Of a stretch of DNA of 64,000 nucleotides, positions 57,601 through 64,000 are shown in pieces. The stretch lies in the NCBI GenBank assembly GCA_031769625.1, contig JAUIMM010000646.1:2217001-2281000 (forward strand). The letters are read 5' to 3'. The first letter of the stretch is position 1, and the number at the start of each line of letters is the position of its first letter. The position numbers were made by a program, and so were the translations under genes. The notes under the pieces were generated by a model, which did no database searches, had not been told where the DNA came from, and saw only the letters and a list, made by a program, of their open reading frames with translations. The DNA is from Taudactylus pleione. Lineage: Eukaryota; Chordata; Amphibia; Anura; Myobatrachidae.

Positions 57601-58479
57601 ATTTATTTAACTAGCTAGAAATGCGGGGCTACGAGCAGCCTAATGCCAGATCTGTACAAGACAGGGAAGAGAGAGCCTTTGATCCCAGACAGCTTAAGCT
57701 TAGCAGCAGCCCTCCCTCATTATTCCTCCCCCGCTCCTGTCCAAACACGCTGGAAGTGAGACTACTCAGATAATCAGATTTAAGTTCCCCTCCGTCCCAC
57801 TTGCATCTCAAGGTACTTGCCTGGGGTCAGCCCCCCTCCCAGCGAGTCACCGTCTGTGTCCCTGCTTCCTCACAATCAGTCACACACAGCAGCAGTGCCC
57901 AGGCTGAGCCACTGCAGCCAGTCACCTGCCTGTGTGCTGAGCCTGAGCGCAGAGGACGGTATTGGGCGGCATCGCCGAGTGCCGCTCTCATCACTGTCAC
58001 TGAATGTGCACTCGGGATGGAGAGCCGTGCTGGGTTCTAGTGCTAAGCTACTAGCTTAGTAGTCTTCAATCAAGCAGTCTGGTGAGCGCTTCTAAAAAAA
58101 AAAAAAATGTTCAGGTGGGGACTGGGCTGCGCCCTCCAGGCAATGCTTGCCTGTGCCTTAAACCGTCCCTGGCCCCACTGACATCACCAGTGATGTCAGT
58201 GGAGAGCTTCCGGCTCTATTAGAGCCAGAAGCTCTCTGGGGCTTGCGGCCACGAGAGCCAACCACAAGGGTCTCGTCGCAAGGCCGATGGTCGTGATGGC
58301 CAGGAAGCCGCTGTGCGAGCGGCCAGGAAGCCGCAAAAGAAAAAATGCCCAGATTCAGAGCGAGCGCTCTTTCAAACCGTCCGTCTCTGAATCAGGGCCA
58401 GAGTGACAACAACATTTCAGCAAAGTAACCAACACAAACCAATTTTCCCTATTTCATTTAAGGGGATGTAGTCGGCATG

Positions 58480-58961
58480 TGGGATCTCGAGAGTTGATTG
58501 TATCGTACTGCGCATGCGTATGCATCGAAGTGCGCGTGTACAAACTAGCCACTGCGATTGGGACAGTGATTACAGAGGATATACAAACAGGAAGTGCCAT
58601 TTGTGGGTGGTGATGGGGGGTAGGGGGGTGTCGGGCGACCGCAGGCGTGCCAGTGCGTTTCAACGGCGTGCATAAATTAGCCACTGCGATACCAGAGGCC
58701 ACCTGTGGCCTCATGGCGTGAGCTGAAGTAAGCAATTCCCGAGTAAGGTCTGGGCTTCTTTAACTGTCCGATGTTACCGATTGTTTCTCTATGTTGGCCA
58801 AGTATACGGATGTGAGTAAGGGGACGTGGGCGTCCTAATGTCAGGCTGCGATCGCGTTGCAAATGCAAACATTTACATGTCACCGCTAATATTAGCAACT
58901 GCTATTAGCAACTGCGTTTTGTGAATATAAGCAGGATAGCGATCCATAGTGAATCAGGCCC
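58480..58961 (-). mobile_element. Family C element (C6), one end missing
   Basis: The right end ATAGTGAATCAGGCCC matches the inverted left end of C1. The interior matches C1 and C7 (GTGCCATTTGTGGGTGGTGA, TGTTGGCCAAGTATACGGAT). The other terminus is lost. Confidence 0.75.
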
Positions 58962-59180
58962 CCTGTAATCACTGAAGCAAATATAACAATAGTATAGTGT
59001 ATAGCATTATACTTATAAAGAGCGCTATAACAATAAATAATTTAATATAATATATTATATATTTAATTGAACAGATATACAACAATAATCATATTAAAAA
59101 ACAATTAGATAAAAACAATTAGTAAAAAATGACAATAATTTCCTGTTGAATACTTCTGCACTGGGCAAAATAAAAAGATA

Positions 59181-59721
59181 GGGCCTGCTTCAGCTTGGAT
59201 CGCAGTTGCTAATACGCATGTTATCGGCCGGTTGTTGTGTACTGCGCATGCATCGCAGAGCATGTGCGCGAACCAGCCACTGCGACCGGGACTGGGATCA
59301 CAGTGACCATGCAGACCCATCGCACAGTGATTGACAGGAAGTGACGTTTGTGGATGGTGACAGGAGGGTGGTCGGGGAAACGCAGGCGTGTCAGTGCGTT
59401 TGAACGCCATTTCCGGGGCATGCATAAATTATCCACTGCGATGCCCTACGCAGCCTGAGGACACATAGCATATGCTGAAGTTAACAATTTCTGAGTAAAG
59501 TCAGAGCGTGTGCAAGTGTGCGTGAGGCTGCGATGGTACGCGATTGTACCGATGGTTTCGCAGTCTTGCTAAACACTACCGATGTGTATAAAGTAAAGTG
59601 GGCGTCCTTATGTAGTGCTGCGGCGGCATAGCGATCACAATGGATTAGCATACTATCGCAGTTGAACTGCGTGTGTAATCGCTATTGCAATTGCAGTTGC
59701 GATCGGTAGTGAATCAGGCCC
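59181..59721 (-). mobile_element. Family C element (C7), TSD ATA
   Basis: 541 bp, GGGCCTGCTTCAGCTTGG to GTAGTGAATCAGGCCC, ATA on both sides. Confidence 0.88.
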
Positions 59722-60474
59722 ATAGTCTGATTTCAACTAAGCGCCATTTGGAGTTAAACCTGCAGAGGCTGCATAAATCCATGTATGGAATATCACTGTT
59801 CAAGCAGCAAGTGGAAAGCAGCTTCAGTTAAAAATCCTTATACATGCTGTTGCCAGCGCTTACCTCCACCTCCCCCTGCCTCCAATGTATTGTAGCAGCA
59901 GGTATCCGTATCCCCATTGGGAAGCAGCTAAGTGCAGTGTAGTCCTTGCTGCAATGCAGGGGAGGGAGGGTGCGGATTGTCCACAGCAGCTTGTAAGGAT
60001 ATTAGGTCAGTTTGTAACAAGTCCTCCAAATCAGCATACCAGTGCAGAATATGGTCCTTACGCGTTTCTCCGCCCTCTAAGATGGCGGTTTAATCAGGGG
60101 GATAACTTGTATGAGTGTCAAGGTGCCACAGTTCTGTATTTAAATGTATAATGTCCAATCAGATTTTAGGTTCCCTAATTACTACATCAAACACACCTAG
60201 GGCAGAAGATTAACAATCTTCACATGTGTTCTATAAAAATACTTAGAGGAGTTCATCAGAAATTAATTCAATTCATTTAAATGATAATTAAAACACATAA
60301 CAAGCTTAATAGTTACAATTAATAAATCAAATTTGATAGGCATCGATTGGAAATTGTAACAATGAAACTATCAGTGTCCAGATGACTAAGTGGGCTAAAG
60401 CACTATTCAAGTGTGCCTATAGTCCATGATTCCAATGGTTATGGTATAAAAAATTGATGCATTTTTTGTTTTCT
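59722..60474. other. Intergenic DNA with an ACGCGTTTCTCC repeat motif
   Basis: TACGCGTTTCTCCGCCC and AAGATGGCGG at about 60060 recall the inverted form of the repeat at 26180-26400. No gene recognised. Confidence 0.45.
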
Positions 60475-61195
60475 AACCCTAATCTTCACCCTAACCCTCC
60501 CCCCTGGTGCCTAACCCTGATCCTTCCTCCTGGTACCTAACCCTAGCCCTCCCTCCTGGTGCCTAACCCTAACCCACCCTCCTGGTGCCTAACCCTAACC
60601 ATTGGTGTAAGTGCCTAACCCTCCCTCCTAGTGCCTAACCCTAACCCTCCCTCCTGGTGCCTAACCCTCCCTCCTGGTGCCTAACCCTAACCATCGGGGG
60701 AGGTGCCTGACCCTAACCATCCCTTCTAGTGCCTAACCCTAACCTTCCAGTAAGTGCATAACCCTCCCTCCTGGTGCCTAACCCTAACCATCCCTCCTGG
60801 TGCCTAACCCTCCCACCTGGTGCCTAATCCTAACCGTTGGGGTAGGTGCCTGACCCTAACCACCCCTTCTAGTGCCTAACCTTAACCTTCCGGTAAGTGC
60901 CTAACCCTAATCCTCCCTCCTGGTGCCTAACCCTAACCATCAGGGTAAATGCCTAACCCTCCTTTAAGTGCCTAACCCTAACAAAAAAAAGCACGTTGAC
61001 CTTTTGTGTGTCAACCATTTTCATGTCGACCTTTTGACCCTATCAACCATTTATACCTGTCGACTTTCTTCCATGTCGACCTTTTGTCCCTGTCGACCTT
61101 TTGTCCCTGTCGACCTATTGCCTGTCTAACATCTGGTGTCTATCTAGACATTGTTGACCTTTTAACTATGTATAGTCCGGATACTGATTTGAATC
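60475..61195. repeat. Telomere-like array plus TGTCGACC repeats
   Basis: About 20 units of CCCTCCTGGTGCCTAACCCTAACC-like sequence (about 25-40 bp each, irregular) at 60475-60980. Then several CATGTCGACCTTTTG units of about 20 bp at 61000-61160. Same class as the arrays near 14.5, 21.6 and 49.6 kb. Confidence 0.75.
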
Positions 61196-61395
61196 CCACC
61201 TGGGTCCTGCAGATTTTTCTCTATAAATTCTGACTTTCCAATATATCTAAATAAAACCAGTATTAAATATATATTCAAATTATTATGACTCAGAATGTAA
61301 AACATTTGGTTAGATTAAAATATTGATCAAAACAATATAACATTAACGAAAAAAATATATATACCAAAAGTTACAGTTCTTGTACAGTCATCTAT

Positions 61396-61468
61396 TTAGC
61401 CTAGTGGGCTAATGGCACACTTTAATATATGAATGGTTGTGGGTTCAGCACCCACCTAAAAGAACAAA
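61396..61468 (+). repeat. tRNA-derived SINE head
   Basis: A-box-like TAGCCTAGTGGGCTAATGG and B-box-like GGTTCAGCACCC inside GTGGGTTCAGCACCCACC, spaced as in a tRNA-derived promoter. No complete cloverleaf, so not called a tRNA gene. Confidence 0.5.
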
Positions 61469-62519
61469 AATATGATGCTAAATCACACAGGTTCATCAAT
61501 AATTATTCTGCACAAAATAGCTGATCAAAAACAATTGTAAAACATTATTATTATTATTATTATTGTTATATTTTGTAAAGTTGAAAAATATTATGAAAAT
61601 CCCATGATTAAAAAAATATATATAATGATTGTCAAGCTGAATTGATACAAGTCAGATATTATTTAACTCTTATTCTATACAATCATTTAGACCTATGGGT
61701 TAAAGAGTCCCCAATGCAAAGATCTAAAAAGCCTCCCTTCTGCATAACATTCTATATTAATGTATGTGCTATTATCATGTGGCATAACAGTATGCAATTA
61801 TATGACCCAAAGTGGGTGCTTTTATCATGTAGCATTAGAGACACCGGTACGCCATGAAGCGGCCCGGTGCTTAAACATATTTTTGCAAATATATGCAACA
61901 AAGTTCTCTGGATTTATATTATCATGTAGTGTTCAAATATTATTGCTAGCCTATTGCAGTGTGCTGGGGGCACATTTTTCTGTTTTTTCTTGTCTAGATT
62001 AAACCCCTCAATTTTCATGCACATGTGAAAGACCAGTAAGTCGATCTGAGTAGCCACAATTTATATTACCATTGATGGTTTGGCCTGAAGGTTATTCGCC
62101 ATTGGTGGTTTTGTTTCAGGTCTCATTTGTTTTACACACACATGGCTGCAAACTATTAATGCTTCAACTGTTGAGGGTTTCCCAATGATGGTTACCTACC
62201 ATCAACCATCAACGGCCACCTCCTTCGATGGACAACCCTAGATAACCACTATTTTTTAAAGAAAATATATCATAACTCTTTCAATTTATTTACTGCTATA
62301 TACAGTATATTTCACTGGATACCACTGAACACCACTGTATAACTGTACCTCGGCCACACACAATTATACGTTATATATTTTATGCCTATGTAACAAGTTA
62401 AAGTGGCTCCTCATACTGTGATTGATTAAATTGGGCATTCACTTTGAAGGGCACTACGCAGGTATTAAAGTGTTTGTAAAACAATGCATTTTAAACTGAG
62501 ATTATTTTAAGAGAACAAT
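61469..62519. other. AT-rich intergenic DNA
   Basis: (TTA)n at 61547-61564; no coding signature. Confidence 0.5.
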
Positions 62520-62875
62520 GGCCCTCATTCAGAGCCGTACGCTCTGAGCAGAGCGCACGCTCTGAATGAGGGCTGGCCTCCATGAAAATGGAGCGTCCTT
62601 CTGGACGCTCGTATAGCTGTGGGTCACCACCCACAGGCTATACGAGCGTGCATTTTGATGGCCGCGATGGTCGAGACCATCGCGACCATTGAAATTGCGA
62701 GCCGGAGCCTGCGGTTGAGGTTTTGATCAGACACAACGAGCGAAGGACTTTCCTTCGCTCGTCATGTCTGGCGCATGCGCACGACGGAGCTCCCTCCGTC
62801 GTGCGCATGCTCAGTCCATAACATCGACCCACTTGCGAGCGGACAGCCGCTCGCGAGTGGGTCTGAATCAGGCCC
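62520..62875 (-). mobile_element. Internally deleted family B element (B7), TSD AAT
   Basis: 356 bp, AAT duplicated. Very close to B6 at both ends, but the segment from the TTTTGGCTCT hairpin to the GGGGGCGTGCTGT hairpin is deleted. Confidence 0.92.
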
Positions 62876-63581
62876 AATATCAGCAAAATACCACTTATTA
62901 TTATCCATTTTATGGATAAGATTATGCAACGAACATTGGCCCTCATTCAGACCCACTCGCAAGCGGGCGCACGTACGTTAGGCGTACGTACAAAAATATT
63001 TAAATTCAATGGCTCGCTCGTATTTTCGTTCGCATCTAAAATGCCTCCCAAAACTCTGACGACCCCTCCTCTAACTAACGAGCGTACGAAATAGCGAGCG
63101 TACATCCCCGAAATGGCTTGAAAGGAACGCACGCACAAGTATAAACAGGAAGTGGCCTTGTCAGATGTCGATTACCTGCTCCTTTATTCTGCCTACCTCC
63201 ATCAATCGTATCATGCCAATCAATGTATCAATTAGCTTAATTGTTTGTTTTTTTTCAACACAATGCAAGAAACTTTACTCTTGTCCGTGTTTGTGTTTAC
63301 CCGCAGAATACGTACGGATGAAACATTCGTTTTTATTGTTCAAAAAACATGTGAACCACAATTAAACAATTGTTCTATTGCTGTGGATCCCCGCATATTT
63401 CCCTGGGTTCATTTCTTTATTTAAATTTGCTTACGCATGTCACTGCATCAAGCCTATCATAACTCTCCAGAGATTTCTGGCCCTGTCGAACACATGACTC
63501 ATACACTAACCAATAAAATTGCTCCTGTTAATTTCCAAAATACATTAGCCAATCAGAAAATTTTAACACACTTTATCAAAA

Positions 63582-63812
63582 ATGATTATTAAGAAAAACA
63601 CCATTGCCATCATGAGAGCCTCCGCATTCACCAGGCGCGAGCTGCTGGTGCTTACGGAGGTCATGGATCGCCGGATCACCAGCCAACCTCAACCCATGAC
63701 CAACCGGCAGAAGCGCTCCGCGTATGCGGAGGCACGGTCCCGCCTGCGGTCCTTCGGCTCACGCCGCAACATCGGGCAGCTGGAGCGCAGGTGGTCCGAC
63801 CTGCAACGGTGA
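63582..63812 (+). CDS. Myb/SANT-like Harbinger accessory protein (first exon or truncated)
   Basis: 76 codons; the likely start is the second Met at 63612, giving MRASAFTRRELLVLTEVMDR. The frame continues with basic helix segments (TNRQKRSAYAEARSRLRSFG) and ends RRNIGQLERRWSDLQR. The FTxxELxxL start, the middle helix and the RRxxxQLxRRWxDL end are those of the Myb/SANT-like DNA-binding domain found in Harbinger second proteins, which are known to bind the element ends and recruit the transposase. The GC-rich codon composition contrasts with the AT-rich flanks, which suggests selection on coding until recently. A TGA follows immediately; AAGTAAGTG at about 63853 could be a splice donor if the stop results from a recent mutation. 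It may be a complete small protein, a truncated one, or an exon. Domain call fairly sure, activity unknown. Confidence 0.65.
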   Translation: MIIKKNTIAIMRASAFTRRELLVLTEVMDRRITSQPQPMTNRQKRSAYAEARSRLRSFGSRRNIGQLERRWSDLQR

Positions 63813-63902
63813 ACGCCCCGCTTGCTGGCATGCTTTCGCATGCAGATCCTGGCAAGTAAGTGTTATGTATTGTGGTTTTAATGTTTGTGTTTGTGGGGCA
63901 AA

Positions 63903-64000
63903 CTGCGTGTGCATGTTTTCCTGTCTGTTCTATTTATTATTTGTACTCATATCTGCGTGTGCATGTTTTCCTGTCTGTTCTATTTATTATTTGTACTCAT
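63903..64000. repeat. 50-bp tandem duplication at the window edge
   Basis: Two copies, period 50 (CTGCGTGTGCATGTTTTCCT... at 63903 and 63953), perfect over the visible part. The array may continue beyond the window. Confidence 0.9.

Larger units (their letters stand above)
53208..58171 (+). mobile_element. Large hAT-type element, TSD GCTCCACT/GCCCCACT
   Basis: 4964 bp. Left end CAGGGCCGGTTCTAGACC; right end TTAAACCGTCCCTG, so the inverted repeat is CAGGGMCGGTTYWA. The 8-bp TSD differs at one base. No transposase found. It carries the CpG-rich repeat and 28-bp array described separately. 54598-55075 is hairpin-rich (CAGATGTATCAAGG ... TTAATAAATGGGC) and may be another MITE. Confidence 0.8.
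52947..58399 (+). mobile_element. Family B element (B9) split by a 5-kb hAT
   Basis: 52947-53207 holds the left end (GGGCCTGATTCAGACCCG) and the first four or five hairpins. 58172-58399 resumes at the CCACTGACATCACCAGTGAT hairpin and continues through GAGAGCTTCCGGCTCT / AGAGCCAGAAGCTCTC to the terminal CTGAATCAGGGCC. Joined, they give about 480 bp in B1 order. The 3-bp TSD is not clean. Confidence 0.85.
62938..64000 (+). mobile_element. Left part of a possibly autonomous Harbinger element, runs off the window
   Basis: Begins GGCCCTCATTCAGACCCAC, the same terminus as B6/B7 and close to B1. After about 65 bp the interior differs from all MITEs here (GCGTACG-rich, then AT-rich) and carries a GC-rich Myb/SANT-like frame at 63582-63812. 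The right end and any transposase lie outside the window. Confidence 0.65.

Noticed and set aside
60475..60980. Interstitial telomere or chromosome fusion site
   Set aside because: Units are irregular with non-telomeric spacers, and similar arrays occur three more times in this window in either orientation, so it is an interspersed repeat.
61396..61468. tRNA gene
   Set aside because: A- and B-box-like parts exist, but acceptor and anticodon stems do not form. Better explained as a SINE head.

Overview
The window looks like intergenic DNA from a large vertebrate genome, most likely an amphibian (probably a frog). I infer this from the transposon mix: PIF/Harbinger elements with Myb/SANT- and MADF-type partner proteins, many short hAT elements, a Ty3/gypsy gag fragment, tRNA-like SINE heads, and 64 kb without one recognisable host exon. 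Species assignment is inference. I found no host protein gene, rRNA gene, functional tRNA gene or CRISPR array. The only coding remnants I can defend belong to mobile elements: a Harbinger MADF-type exon (about 35.6 kb, +), a broken HARBI1-like transposase (about 36.1-36.8 kb, -), a truncated gypsy gag (about 48.3-48.6 kb, -) and a Myb/SANT-like ORF (63.6 kb, +).

Layout. 0-4.7 kb: AT-rich sequence, a 78-bp minisatellite and one MITE. 4.57-10.5 kb: an LTR-like sequence split by a 5.4-kb hAT-type element with a perfect 8-bp target duplication; nearly all of that element is a satellite of about 90 units of about 53 bp. 10.8-33.5 kb: a dense field of non-autonomous elements. Three families (here A, B, C) share the terminus GGGCCTGATTCA and make 3-bp target duplications. 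Family B is a chain of about ten short perfect or near-perfect hairpins. 33.9-39.1 kb: a 2.7-kb Harbinger element inflated to 5.2 kb by nested insertions, four levels deep. 39.1-49.3 kb: CpG-rich repeat, hAT and Harbinger MITEs, and a gypsy 5' end (LTR, primer-binding-site-like sequence, gag start). 49.4-53 kb: telomere-like and 40-bp repeats and another family B copy. 52.9-58.4 kb: a family B element split by a 5-kb hAT element that carries a CpG-rich repeat and a 28-bp array. 58.4-64 kb: family C copies, telomere-like arrays, and the left end of a Harbinger element that runs off the window.

How the parts relate. The element starting at 62938 has the same terminus as family B and carries a Myb/SANT-like ORF, so it is a candidate autonomous partner for the A/B/C families. 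The 33938-39120 Harbinger has the same ends as the 279-bp MITE at 42112, so it is a candidate source for that one. The most unusual observation is that family B hairpin arms differ in sequence between copies yet remain self-complementary.
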